Shown here piece by piece: positions 42,932 through 53,100 of a stretch of 64,000 nt of DNA. The DNA comes from an uncultured bacterium. GTDB taxonomy: Bacteria > Cyanobacteriota > Vampirovibrionia > Gastranaerophilales > Gastranaerophilaceae. The position numbers were made by a program, and so were the translations under genes. The notes beneath the pieces are model-generated. The model did not search any database and was not told the DNA's origin. It saw only the letters and a list, made by a program, of their open reading frames with translations. The first letter of the stretch is position 1; each line of letters starts with the position of its first letter. The stretch covers positions 8,261 through 72,260 of the forward strand of contig URFH01000008.1 in the NCBI GenBank assembly GCA_900547155.1, given 5' to 3'.

Positions 42932-45010
42932 ATGGACTTTAATTTTAAGAAAATAAACAGGCTAAAAGCCGTTATAACGCTAATTCTGGTGATTCTTGCA
43001 ATAATTTTTGCATACGTATTCAAAGATATTTTTAACAGAGTTGAAAACAGGCTGATTGATTTCAGAGCGTCTTTGAGCACTGACAGCGGGCTTTTTAGCC
43101 ACAAATTCAAACCAGCGGACGAAAATATCGTAATTTTATCAATAAACGACCTCACCCAGTACGAAGCAGCCCGCTCAAGCGAGCTAAACCTTACGCGCTG
43201 GCCGTGGTCGAGAAAAGTTTGGGCTGATGTAATCAATTTCCTTGAGCGCCGCGACCCGAAAATGATTATCGTTGATTTAAATTTCTCAAATTACGAAGAT
43301 TTGGCGCTGAACCAGTCCTCGGCGGATATAATTTTGTCGAACACGCTCTGGGGATACAACAATATCATCCTCGCAACCGCTCTGCGCACGCCTTACGAAG
43401 CAACAAACAACATGGTTTCGGCTAAAATCCTGGACAACTTCGACAATCCATACTATCCGGCAAGAAAACCACTGAATCTTGATATTCCCGACCAGAAACT
43501 GGACAACAACATCTCCTACTACTCCCACACGCCGATTCCGGACATTTTTACAAGAAACACGACAATGGCGGTCACAAATCTTCAAGCTGACGGCAATAAC
43601 GGCATTATAAAATACTCACAGCCGGTTTATAAGCTAATAAAAGGCAACAAAAGCTATTATCTCCCCTCAATTCCGCTCGCAGCACTGATAAAATACGCAG
43701 AAAGCGACAAATTGTCGTTTGAAAACAACGCTTTTCTCCTCAAAAACCACAAAATCCCCGTCAACGAACACGGGCAGGTGCTCATAAACTGGCACGGAAG
43801 CGACAATACATACACTGACATCCCGATTAACGCAATTCTGCTGAGTATGGTGCGCGGAACAAGGTATTTTGAATACGACAACAGGCAGATTCCGCTGGAT
43901 TTCTTCAAAGACAAAATAATCCTCATTGCGCAAACCCAAACCGGCACAGAAACCCACAACACGCCCGCAGCACAGGATTTGCCCGATGCGCAGATTAAAG
44001 CAACGATAATTGACAACTACATCAACGACGGCGACATCACAACCGTGAAAAAACGCGCATTTGCAAAGCATCTTTCGCCGCTGAAGACGATTTTGCTCAC
44101 TGCGTTTTTCTGCGCGGCGATAATTTTTGTTATTGTGATTGCGACCAACATGCTTCTTGCGTTTATGAACTCGTTTTTGCTGGTTTTGATTTATTGCTGG
44201 CTTTCGATTGTGCTATTTTGCCACCCGAGGTTCCATTTGATTCTTGATATGGCGCTGCCGCTTTATTGTATGGGCATAACGCTAATTTTGACGTATATTT
44301 TAAAGGTTCATCACGAATTCAAGAAAAGAAAGAAAATCGAAAAAATCTTCGGCAATCTTGTATCAGAAAAAGTCCTGAAACAGCTGATTAACAAGCCTCA
44401 CAAGCTAAATCTCAAGGCCGGGCTTCAAAAAGTTACGATAATGTCGTGCAATATTTTCAACAACATAGAAATCTCCGACGTAATCAGACCCGAGGACTAT
44501 ATTGAGCTGATAAACAGGGCTTTTGGCACAATAGAAAATATTATTTTCAAATATAACGGCACAATCAACCGTTTTGTGGGAAATTCGGTGCTTGTTTACT
44601 GGGGATACCCGATTCACAGCCGAAAAGACACGGAAAACGCCCTGCATGCCGCGCTGGAAATAAAAAAAGCTATCAAAAAATTCAATAAAGAATTTTTAGA
44701 CGAGCTTTGTGCTCCGGAAGAAGAAAAAAACATTTTTATTGACGTAAAAATCGCCATAAACACAGGAACGGCGCTAATCGGGCAAATCGGCTCGCGCGAT
44801 GTTTCGGATTTCACGCTTCTGGGCGATACGGTTGATATAATTGAAAAAATCGAAAACGTAGGCATAGAATTTGATAAAAAAATTCTCGTCACGGAAGAAA
44901 GCCTTAAAAATCTGGACAAACCGGCCTACACGGTTCCCGCAGGTCAAATTCGCATTAAAAATTCAGATGAAAAAATCAAAATTTTTGAACTGAAAGGGAT
45001 GACAGCGTGA
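42932..45010 (+). CDS. CHASE2 membrane protein with degenerate class III cyclase domain
   Basis: A 692-residue protein. One N-terminal transmembrane helix (13-30) is followed by a periplasmic CHASE2 sensor domain (about 35-370, with ENRLIDFRA and IVDLNFS), three membrane helices (about 386-460), and a class III nucleotide cyclase fold (about 500-690). Both metal-binding aspartates are asparagine: the S-D-I site reads CNI (N507), and the G-D site reads GNSVLVYWG (N551). The transition-state Asn is Asp (GDTVDII, D635), and the following Arg is Lys (K639). It is therefore probably not an active cyclase but could bind nucleotide or act as a sensor. Its GTG-linked neighbour rqcH overlaps by four bases. 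Confidence 0.85.
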   Translation: MDFNFKKINRLKAVITLILVILAIIFAYVFKDIFNRVENRLIDFRASLSTDSGLFSHKFKPADENIVILSINDLTQYEAARSSELNLTRWPWSRKVWADVINFLERRDPKMIIVDLNFSNYEDLALNQSSADIILSNTLWGYNNIILATALRTPYEATNNMVSAKILDNFDNPYYPARKPLNLDIPDQKLDNNISYYSHTPIPDIFTRNTTMAVTNLQADGNNGIIKYSQPVYKLIKGNKSYYLPSIPLAALIKYAESDKLSFENNAFLLKNHKIPVNEHGQVLINWHGSDNTYTDIPINAILLSMVRGTRYFEYDNRQIPLDFFKDKIILIAQTQTGTETHNTPAAQDLPDAQIKATIIDNYINDGDITTVKKRAFAKHLSPLKTILLTAFFCAAIIFVIVIATNMLLAFMNSFLLVLIYCWLSIVLFCHPRFHLILDMALPLYCMGITLILTYILKVHHEFKKRKKIEKIFGNLVSEKVLKQLINKPHKLNLKAGLQKVTIMSCNIFNNIEISDVIRPEDYIELINRAFGTIENIIFKYNGTINRFVGNSVLVYWGYPIHSRKDTENALHAALEIKKAIKKFNKEFLDELCAPEEEKNIFIDVKIAINTGTALIGQIGSRDVSDFTLLGDTVDIIEKIENVGIEFDKKILVTEESLKNLDKPAYTVPAGQIRIKNSDEKIKIFELKGMTA

Positions 45011-46692
45011 TTAGCATTGATTCGCTTCTGGCAGAGGCATTTGTGGAGGAAAACAGGGCTTTTTTTGAGGGGGCAAAAGTACAAAAAATCCAGCAGCCGA
45101 CCAGAAAAGAGCTGATTTTGCATTTGCGCTCGAATTTTGAATCAAAAAAATTCTACATAAACATCCACCCCCGGTTTCACCACGCAGCCTTGATGAACAA
45201 GGAAAACGAGGCAAAAAGAAACCTGAAAATCCCCGCCCAGCCTCCGATGTTTTGCATGCTTTTGAGAAAACACATGGAAGGCGCAAAAATTGTGCGTATA
45301 AACAAGCCCGAAAACGAACGAATAATCGAACTTTTCTTTGAAAACTACGACGAAATCGGAGCAAAGGTCGAAGAATGCCTCAGTATCGAGCTTATGGGCA
45401 AACACAGCAATATTGTGCTTTACAACACAGATAACAACATAATTCTCGGCTGCGCGCACAATATCGGCTCAGAAAAAAGCAAAGAAAGGGAACTTGCGGG
45501 CGGTTTGCCCTACATTTACCCGCCCAAACAGGACAAACGCGAGCTTTTGAGAACGCGCTCGGATTCTTTTAAAAAGATTTTCAAAAAAAGCCCGAATCCG
45601 CTTAAAAAAGTTTTAGCGGAGAACTTTTTCGGGCTGACGCAAATTCTGGCAGGACAAATTGCCGAAAAAATCGGGATAAACGGGGATTCTGCAGCAGATT
45701 CGTTAAAAGAAGAAGAAATGTTGAAGCTTTTTGCCGCATTGCACGAATTTTTTGAAAATCCGCCGGAAAATTACTTCATAAGCAGGGATTTTGAATATTT
45801 TTCGCCCTTTGAATCGCCCGAAGCAAGAAAATACACCGAAATAAACGCCTTGATTGACGATTATTTTGCTTATCATCAGGAAAAATTCAACCTCAAAAAC
45901 CTGAAAGCAACACTTTGCGCAGCTGTTCAAAAGGAGCTCAAAAGGCTGAAAAACAGTTTCAAAAATCTCCAAAAAGAGGCTGCAAACAAAGAAAAAGCCG
46001 AAAAATACAGGCTCAAAGCCGACCTTATTATGGCGAACCTTTACAATCTGAAAAAAGGGGAGAAAATTGTTGTTTTGAGCGATTTTGAGGGGGAAAATCA
46101 GGTCGAAATCGAGCTTGATGAGAATATTTCACCGGTTGAAAACGCAAACAGGTACTATGCGCGATACAACAAGGCAAAAAAGGCCTATCAGATAGCTGAG
46201 GAGCTTGCGCAAAAGGCTCAGGGCGAAATCGAATATTTTGAAGAGCTGATGTTTTCAATTGAGCTTGCGCAGAGCATGGCCGAGCTTGAAGAAATTGAAG
46301 AGGAAATAATTCCGGCGAAAAAAGATGAAAAATCCAAGAAAAAAGAAAAACAAACTACCGTTCAAAAGCTTGATATCAATGGATTTAACGTTTATGTAGG
46401 AAAAAACAACAAACAGAACGATTTTATTTTTTCAAAAATTTCTTCACCGGAAGATTTGTGGTTTCACGCGCTCAACGTGCCCGGTGCGCATATTTTGATA
46501 AAAGTTCAGGACAAAGAACCGCCGGATAAGGTGCTTTTGAGGGCAGCAGAAATTGCAAAAGAATTTTCAAGCGCAAAAAATTCGGGAAAAGTGCCGGTAA
46601 TTTACACAAAACGAAAATATCTTAAAAAACCGCCCGCGCAAAAGGGCGGGATGGTCACATACCGCAACGAAACTGAAATAGTCGTTGAATAA
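45007..46692 (+). CDS. rqcH: NFACT-family protein RqcH (ribosome quality control)
   Basis: A 561-residue NFACT protein. In bacteria RqcH binds stalled 50S-peptidyl-tRNA and adds C-terminal alanine tails. The N-terminal NFACT-N domain (MISIDSLLAEAFVEENRAFFEGAKVQKIQQPTRKELIL), a helix-hairpin-helix part, a long coiled coil (about 290-440), and the NFACT-R domain (DINGFNVYVGKNNKQNDFIFSKIS and DLWFHALNVPGAHILIK) are all present in order. The GTG start overlaps the upstream stop (GTGA), so it is translationally coupled to the CHASE2 gene. Confidence 0.9.
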   Translation: MISIDSLLAEAFVEENRAFFEGAKVQKIQQPTRKELILHLRSNFESKKFYINIHPRFHHAALMNKENEAKRNLKIPAQPPMFCMLLRKHMEGAKIVRINKPENERIIELFFENYDEIGAKVEECLSIELMGKHSNIVLYNTDNNIILGCAHNIGSEKSKERELAGGLPYIYPPKQDKRELLRTRSDSFKKIFKKSPNPLKKVLAENFFGLTQILAGQIAEKIGINGDSAADSLKEEEMLKLFAALHEFFENPPENYFISRDFEYFSPFESPEARKYTEINALIDDYFAYHQEKFNLKNLKATLCAAVQKELKRLKNSFKNLQKEAANKEKAEKYRLKADLIMANLYNLKKGEKIVVLSDFEGENQVEIELDENISPVENANRYYARYNKAKKAYQIAEELAQKAQGEIEYFEELMFSIELAQSMAELEEIEEEIIPAKKDEKSKKKEKQTTVQKLDINGFNVYVGKNNKQNDFIFSKISSPEDLWFHALNVPGAHILIKVQDKEPPDKVLLRAAEIAKEFSSAKNSGKVPVIYTKRKYLKKPPAQKGGMVTYRNETEIVVE

Positions 46693-46710
46693 CCCATTTA
46701 AAACGTTAAA

Positions 46711-46739
46711 AAGGGCGGAAAACACAAGGTTTTCCACCC
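46711..46739. terminator. Hairpin terminator between rqcH and the EF-hand gene
   Basis: GGGCGGAAAAC and GTTTTCCACCC pair (one mismatch) across ACAAG. On the minus strand the stem is followed by TTTTT, so it mainly ends the leftward EF-hand transcript; on the plus strand the U-run is weak. Confidence 0.7.
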
Positions 46740-46747
46740 CTATATCC

Positions 46748-47176
46748 CTATAATTGCAAATCGAGCGAGCCCGAAACATTCCCGACCTTTGAATAGGCGT
46801 TTAAGCCCTCTTTGGACTTGATTGTTTCAAACGCGTCGTTGCTTTTTTGCGAATCATCCATATTGTTTGATTCCTCCTCCAAGCCTTCTGCCAGCTCATT
46901 CAGCATTTGCATTTGCATATACTGAATTATTTCATCAAAAGTAACTTTTCCGTCCCCGTTCAAGTCCATTTCACTTGACGAAGAGCTTTCTGAGCTTCCT
47001 GATGAAGAAGCAGAGGCAGTCTGAGCTTCATCCGTAGATTGAAGACTGTCAGAAATAGCCGAGTACGTAGCAGAATCACTTGCCTGTGAACTGCCCTGCA
47101 CCGATGAGCCCATGTTCATAAGCTCGCTTGAAAGCAGACTTTGCACGGACATAGCCGAACCAATGCCTGATACCAT
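46748..47176 (-). CDS. Ser-rich protein with one EF-hand
   Basis: A 142-residue protein from ATG 47176, which has AAGGAGG eight bases upstream; an earlier in-frame start is ignored. Residues 1-60 are Ser/Met-rich (MVSGIGSAMSVQSLLSSELM). A long Ser/Gln/Ala linker follows. DLNGDGKVTFDEI is a canonical EF-hand with Asp, Asn, Asp and Glu at positions 1, 3, 5 and 12. A Gln/Met/Leu helix and an acidic tail complete it. There is no signal peptide. The layout resembles the Ser-rich EF-hand proteins often encoded near flagellar or secretion genes, but no such genes are here. Confidence 0.75.
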   Translation of the reverse strand: MVSGIGSAMSVQSLLSSELMNMGSSVQGSSQASDSATYSAISDSLQSTDEAQTASASSSGSSESSSSSEMDLNGDGKVTFDEIIQYMQMQMLNELAEGLEEESNNMDDSQKSNDAFETIKSKEGLNAYSKVGNVSGSLDLQL

Positions 47177-47251
47177 GGTATTAACCTCCTTCCTTGTCAA
47201 GAACATGATGTTACGGCATGGCCCGCCCGCACATCATGTAAAAGGAGGAAA

Positions 47252-47668
47252 TCAGCCTCTAATCTGGAAAGGACATTTTTCGCAACGGGCCTTTGGAACA
47301 AGAATCAGGTTGTCCTCAAGATCATACATCTTCGCAATACGCGTTATGAGACGCGAACCGCAGACAGGGCACTCAATATCCTCGATATCATGCTCAAGAA
47401 TTTTTTGTTTTAAAAATATTATCTGCTCTGTTTCCGGCAAAAGCGACAAATCAGGATGTTTTTCATAAGGTTTTATCTCTTTAGGCATTAATTTCAGCCC
47501 TTTTGCGAGTTTTTGCCTTATTGTTGATGCAAGAAAAAGTTCCCTCCCTGCTTCAATTTCCTCAATGGTTTCAAGCGGCAGAGAGCATTTTTTAGCAAGC
47601 CCGGACTGCGAAAGCCCGAGCTTTTCTCTTGTTTGTGAAACAAATTGTGCCAGAGATAGCTGTGTCAA
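47252..47668 (-). CDS. XRE-type regulator with C-terminal zinc ribbon
   Basis: A 138-residue protein. The N-terminal helix-turn-helix (LAQFVSQTREKLGLSQSGLAKKCSLPLETIEEIEAG) is followed by a short linker and a zinc-binding part with CPVCGSRLITR and, 22 residues later, CEKCPFQ. It lies four bases downstream of secF and may be cotranscribed with it. A redox- or zinc-responsive role is possible; the target is unknown. Confidence 0.78.
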   Translation of the reverse strand: MTQLSLAQFVSQTREKLGLSQSGLAKKCSLPLETIEEIEAGRELFLASTIRQKLAKGLKLMPKEIKPYEKHPDLSLLPETEQIIFLKQKILEHDIEDIECPVCGSRLITRIAKMYDLEDNLILVPKARCEKCPFQIRG

Positions 47669-47672
47669 GGAC

Positions 47673-48689
47673 TTACACCCCTGCTTTTTCTCTTATTGGC
47701 ACCGTTGTTTTCTTAGAATCCTGTTTTTCTCTCCACCAGTCAAGAAGCGTGCTCGCAAAGAAGATACTGGAGTAAGTACCGATTGCAATACCGACAATCA
47801 TCGCCAGAACGAACTCTTTTGTGGTTTCTCCGCCGAAAAGATAAAGCGCGCCGAGCGTGATTAAGGTTGTCAGGGAAGTGTTTATACTTCTGGCAAGGGT
47901 CTGGTTTACGCTGGCATTGACGATTTCAGGGAAAGTTGCTTTTTTAGCAAAAAATCTGCAATTTTCACGGATTCTGTCGAACACAACGATTGTATCATGG
48001 TTTGAAAACCCGATAACAGTAAGCACAGCCGTGATAAACATCGCGTCAATGTGAACATCAAAGAATATCCCCAGAATCGAGAAGAATCCGAGAACAAAAA
48101 ACGCGTCATGCGCAAGCGAAATGAGCGCAATCACCGCATAATCAAGCTGAAATCTTATTGTCAAATAAGCAACAATACCCAGAAACGCTAAAGCAAGCGC
48201 CAGCATTGAATTTTTGAACAACTCGCTGCCCAGAGTAGGCCCGATTGAGCTTACCTGCACGAGTTTTGCGTCAGGATAGTCTTTTTTTATTACATTAGCA
48301 ATTTTTTGTTCGGATTGCTGGTCGTTGCTCTGAAATGCGGTTCTTACGGAAATCAAAGTTCCGATTTTTTCAGCGGAATTGTCGTTAGAAATAGCGCTGC
48401 TCGGACGCAAAACCTGAATTACAGGGCTTTCAATGCCGCCGTTTTCAAGATTTTTTCTCAAAACCTCAATTTCAGAGTTCGGAACATCTTTTTGCACTGC
48501 ATACTGTGAAATTGTGCCTCCGGTAAAGTCAATACCGACTTTTACAGGCAAATGCGACGGATAAGTCATCACTGAATAAATCATTGCAACCAATCCGGGC
48601 ACAATCAACAGCAATGACAGCCCGAACCAGACCCATCTGTATTTTACAACGTCTATTATTTTTTTATGGTGTAAAATCGTTTCACTCAT
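47673..48689 (-). CDS. secF: Protein translocase subunit SecF
   Basis: A 338-residue SecF. An N-terminal membrane helix is followed by a periplasmic domain with GIDFTGGTISQY (the family GG motif), and then five membrane helices including ITAVLTVIGFSNHDTIVVFDRIRENCRF, the conserved D-x-x-V-x-x-D-R-I-R-E block. With SecD it uses the proton gradient to pull preproteins outward. It is encoded downstream of secD in the usual order, and is relevant here for export of the large autotransporters. Confidence 0.94.
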   Translation of the reverse strand: MSETILHHKKIIDVVKYRWVWFGLSLLLIVPGLVAMIYSVMTYPSHLPVKVGIDFTGGTISQYAVQKDVPNSEIEVLRKNLENGGIESPVIQVLRPSSAISNDNSAEKIGTLISVRTAFQSNDQQSEQKIANVIKKDYPDAKLVQVSSIGPTLGSELFKNSMLALALAFLGIVAYLTIRFQLDYAVIALISLAHDAFFVLGFFSILGIFFDVHIDAMFITAVLTVIGFSNHDTIVVFDRIRENCRFFAKKATFPEIVNASVNQTLARSINTSLTTLITLGALYLFGGETTKEFVLAMIVGIAIGTYSSIFFASTLLDWWREKQDSKKTTVPIREKAGV

Positions 48690-48752
48690 TATAATTTTCT
48701 CCTATGATTTTTCTTTTTTTCACTCTCTTAACGTGAGAGCGCAGCTAAAGGC

Positions 48753-50060
48753 CTAGTCCAAAACTCCGAATTTAGCTTTTTCGCGTTTTGTTTCGGTTGC
48801 TTCGTAAGCATGACCGATTTCGCTTTCTTTTATGCCAAACCAGCCCGGATGTTTAAGCTGTCCTGCGCCAAACATAAGGTGCATAAAGTTTTTGGTTACG
48901 GTAATCGCCGTAAACATACTTACAAGAACACCGATAACCAGTGTCAGCGCAAATCCTTTAATAATGCTTGTTCCAAGGAAATAAAGGATTACGCAGGTGA
49001 TTATTGTTGTCATATTTGAGTCGAAAATACTTGTGAATGCACGGTCAAAACCCGCATTTATCGCAGTAAAGAGGGTTCTTCCGGCTTTAAGTTCTTCTTT
49101 TGTTCTTTCAAAAATCAAAATATTCGCATCAACGGCCATACCAATACTCAGAATAAAACCAGCAATGCCTGCGAGCGTAAGGGTTACGGGAATAATGTTG
49201 AAAATCGCAAAAACCAGCACGCCGTAAATCATCAGCGCAAGGTCAGCAATAAAACCGGGCAAGCGGTAATAAACAAGCATAAACAGCATAACAACGCTTA
49301 TGCCGATAATCCCCGCAGTTTTACTTTTGTCGAGGCTGTCCGCACCTAACGTCGGGCCGACCAAACTTTCTTCAATGATTTTTGCCGGAACAGGCAGAGC
49401 GCCCGCATTCAAAAGGTCAACCATTTTTTTAGCTTCTTCATAAGCAAAACCGTTGTCCCCGCCCGAAATTTGTGCGTTTCCGCCGAGAATGGGCTCCTGA
49501 ATAACCGGAGCAGAGGTTAATTCGCCGTTAAAAAAGATTGCCATCGGTTTTCCGACGAGTTCCTGCGTTAATTGACCGAATTTTTTAGCTCCGGAGGGCT
49601 TAAACTCAAGAGAAACAACCCATTGTCCACCTGAACTTGTTGAAACCAGCGCTTTTTGGACATCTTTACCGGTAAGTCCGGTAGAAGCCCAGCTTTGCGT
49701 GCCATTAAAAGCCTCAACAGGGCGTTTAAATTCCAAATCAGCGGTTTCGCCGAGGAATTCTTTTGCCTTTGCAGGGTCAGAAATGCTCGGAATCTCCACG
49801 ATAAGGCGGTTATCACCCGCTTTTTGAACGGTAGTTTCCGACACACCCATTGCGTTTACGCGGTTTTCAATCGCATACTGCAAGCTGTCCATCATATCAG
49901 GTGTAATTTTAGCAATATTTGCAGTTTTTTGCGCTTCAAGCACCAATCTTGAACCTCCGACGAGGTCAAGACCCAGTTTTGTAGGCTTTTTCCAAATGAT
50001 AAAACCTGCTGCAATAACAAGCAGGATTATTGCCCAAAACATTAATTTTTTATTTCTCAT
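48753..50060 (-). CDS. secD: Protein translocase subunit SecD
   Basis: A 435-residue SecD. GLDLVGGSRLVLEA near the N-terminus, the P1 periplasmic domain, and the C-terminal six-helix part with AGFILSIGMAVDANILIFERTKEELKAGRT are diagnostic. It is shorter than the E. coli protein but normal for many other phyla. GGGG precedes the ATG. It heads secD-secF-XRE. Confidence 0.94.
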   Translation of the reverse strand: MRNKKLMFWAIILLVIAAGFIIWKKPTKLGLDLVGGSRLVLEAQKTANIAKITPDMMDSLQYAIENRVNAMGVSETTVQKAGDNRLIVEIPSISDPAKAKEFLGETADLEFKRPVEAFNGTQSWASTGLTGKDVQKALVSTSSGGQWVVSLEFKPSGAKKFGQLTQELVGKPMAIFFNGELTSAPVIQEPILGGNAQISGGDNGFAYEEAKKMVDLLNAGALPVPAKIIEESLVGPTLGADSLDKSKTAGIIGISVVMLFMLVYYRLPGFIADLALMIYGVLVFAIFNIIPVTLTLAGIAGFILSIGMAVDANILIFERTKEELKAGRTLFTAINAGFDRAFTSIFDSNMTTIITCVILYFLGTSIIKGFALTLVIGVLVSMFTAITVTKNFMHLMFGAGQLKHPGWFGIKESEIGHAYEATETKREKAKFGVLD

Positions 50061-50190
50061 AAATAAAGCCCCTGTCTTTAATTCTCTTCTTGCCCATGAT
50101 TGTAACAGAAAAACAAATTACAAGCGAAAATATTAAAAAAGATTACCCGAAAAAAGGCAAACTCTACCCTAATGGGTAATCATAAAGCAG

Positions 50191-53100
50191 CTATTCGCCG
50201 TAAAGCTGCTGAAATATGTCAGTGGAAACGGATTTTTTCGGAGATATTTTCTCTTTTGACTGCGGAATTTGCTTTTGAGGGGTTATTTCTTTGCGGGAGG
50301 CAGGAATTATGCGCCCGTCAGGGGAATTTGTTTCCTGAATAAATGCCTTGTCCACTGCTTTTATTATGTTTTCATCATTTTTTTCCACTTTCTCAATCTC
50401 CTCGCTGCGATGTGCGGGATTTTTGCCTATTGTCCATCTCAAACCTACATTCAAAGACACGCCGTTGCGCCCTCCTTGCTGCACAAGGGCCTGGCCGAAG
50501 GCTATGAAAGTTTCTTTGTATGTTTTTTGCAGCCCCAGGCCGTATTGGACGTAGGGTTCTATGGACATTTGGGGGAGTTGGATATTTTCTACTGTTACTT
50601 TTTGTTTGTTGAGGGTGTTCCAGACCATGTTTACTGTAAAATATGGCTGCCAGCCGGTTTTGGTGTTAGCTATTAATTTTATTCCGGGGGAAATTTGGAT
50701 ATTGTTGAGGGGGTCGGCGTTTATGGTTATTCCGGCGGCGTTTCGGTATGTAAACGTATTTATGTAGGAATAGGCGATTAGGAGGTTTGGTTGGAGGATT
50801 ATTTTTCCATTTTTCATTTCGAGGTTGTAGCCGGTTTTGTTGGCAATGCCGGCGAGGAGCATTACGGGGGTTTCGTGGCCGTACATTGTGGTATTTTCGG
50901 CTACTATTGTACCGGTATTTACTGTTGTTGCGTTGAAGAAGTTTCCGCGGTAGAGGGTGAGGGTTGAGCCGAGGATTGCGCCGTTTTGGATGGAGTTTAT
51001 GCCTTTATATTTGAGGCTTGCGCCGTTGTAGCTGAGGTAGCCGGTGAGAGCGGAGGCCCAGCCGTATTTTAGTTCTTTTACGGAGGAATCGACGCCTATT
51101 ATTGAGCCGTAGAGGGTTGAGTGGACTTTGGGGCCATTTGTGAGGGCGGTGCTTTCAAAGCTGGCGTAGGGTTTGTACCACATGCTGGCTTCTTGGCGGG
51201 GTCGGAGGTACTGATCGCCTATTATTGCGTATTTGTTTCTTTTTATTTCAGATAAGCGGATATGTGCGGGCATTAGCATGAAGTTATCCGAGTGTTGGAA
51301 GGCGTAGTTGAGGTTTTGGTTTATGGTTGCGGTAGCTCCGGCCTGAGCTGTTACGGGAGCTGTGAGGATTGAGGGGTCGAAGATATCGCTGGGGTTTGTT
51401 GAGGCGTCTATATTTCCGGTATCGGGGTTATATTGGCCTCCGCGGACGAAGTACATGTTTCCGGATTTATAGTCGTAGGTTACTCCGTACTGGAAGATTT
51501 GGCCATAGACGGTAGATTGGCCGTGGTATTTGACGTTATTTGAGAAGGAGGTATCGGCGAAGGGGATTTTTATTACTGTTGCGTGCCTATCGGGGAGGTT
51601 GAGGGTATGGATTGCGTTCAGGTTTATTGTTGAGGGGGAGCCGGTGGTTTGGAACTGGTCTGCTGTTAATCTGCCCATGGTATTTGAGGTGAAATCCACC
51701 TGGGAGGAGGGGATGTTTATTGTTGAATTTTCGTTGAGCTCCAGATTTGTGAAGTGGAGCGGGGAGAGGGTCAGGGCGCCGAGGTTGAGGGTGCTTTCGG
51801 TCATTGTGAGGCTGTTATTTACCAGGGTATAGGGGTTTTGGATATTTATTGTGCTATTTGTTGTTGTTATATTTTGGTTTTCTATTTTTCCTGTATTTGC
51901 CAGTGTGGAGTTTGAGATATTGAGGGTGCCTGAGGTTTCGGATGTTATGGTATTTAGGGTTATTTGGGCGTTATTGAGGGAGAGGGAGCCGGTATTTGTT
52001 GTTTTGTTTATTATTATAGTTGAGGGGGTTGAATTGTTGCCGAGGGTTATTTCGCCGGCGTTTATTATTTCATCGACGGAGGCGGAGCCTTGAGCGTTGA
52101 GGGTTCCGTTGTTGGTTAATTTTTCGGAGATTGAGAGGTTTTCATTTACATTTATATTTTTGTTATTTGTAAGGTTTTGGGCGATTAGATTTTGAGAAAC
52201 GGAGATTGATTCTTCGTTTGTTAATTCTTTGGTGCTGAGGGAGCCGGCTGTGGTGAGGGAGCCGGTATTTGTTAAGGTATTATTGACTATTATGTTAGAA
52301 TTTGTTTCGAGGGTGTTGTTGTTAGAGATTTCTTCAGCTTCGAGGGTGCCTTGAATGGAGGCGGAGCCGGTATTTGTGAAGTTTTTGGTGTAAGTTGAGC
52401 CGGATATGGTCAGGGTGTTGTTGTTAGTGAGGGTTTCTGAGTTGTAGAGGGCGCCGGTTATTGTGAGGGAGCCGGAGTTTTGGAGATTTTTTGCTAAAGT
52501 ATCGCCGAGGATTGTTATTTCGCCTGTGGTGTTGTTGGTGAGGGTTTCTGTTGCGGAGAGGGAGCCTGAGATGGATAGGGTGCCGGAGTTTTGGAGATTT
52601 TTTGTTGAAGTATCGCCGAGGATTGTTATTTCTCCGGTGGTGTTGTTGGTGAGGGAGTCTGTTATTGAGGTATTTTTATCTATTTGGAGCATTCCATCGT
52701 TTTGGAGGTTTTCCGAGTAGAGATTGCCGCCGATTGTAAGCAGGGAATCGGGGTTATTTGTTACATTTTGGCTGTTGAGGGAGCCGGAGATGGAAATATT
52801 GTTGTTATTTGTTGTTGATTGTGCCTGGATGTTGCCATTTGCGGTTATTGTTTGGTTATTTGTTAAATTTGTGATGGTTAAAAGGTCGCCGTTGAAAGTT
52901 GTTTGGGCGTTGTTTGTGAGGGCGCCGAGGGTGGTTGAGCCGGAGATATTGAGATTATTTTCGTTTATAAAGTCTTTTGTTGTAGTTATGTTGTGGAGGT
53001 TGAGGGTTCCGTTGTTTTGGGTTGGGTTTACGGAATTATTTATTGTGAGGTCTGTTATTGTTATATTTTGGGTTGCGTCGACTTCGGTCAGGAAGTTTTT

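Noticed and set aside
42932..45010. Active adenylate/guanylate cyclase
   Set aside because: Both metal-binding aspartates are asparagine, so catalysis is unlikely.
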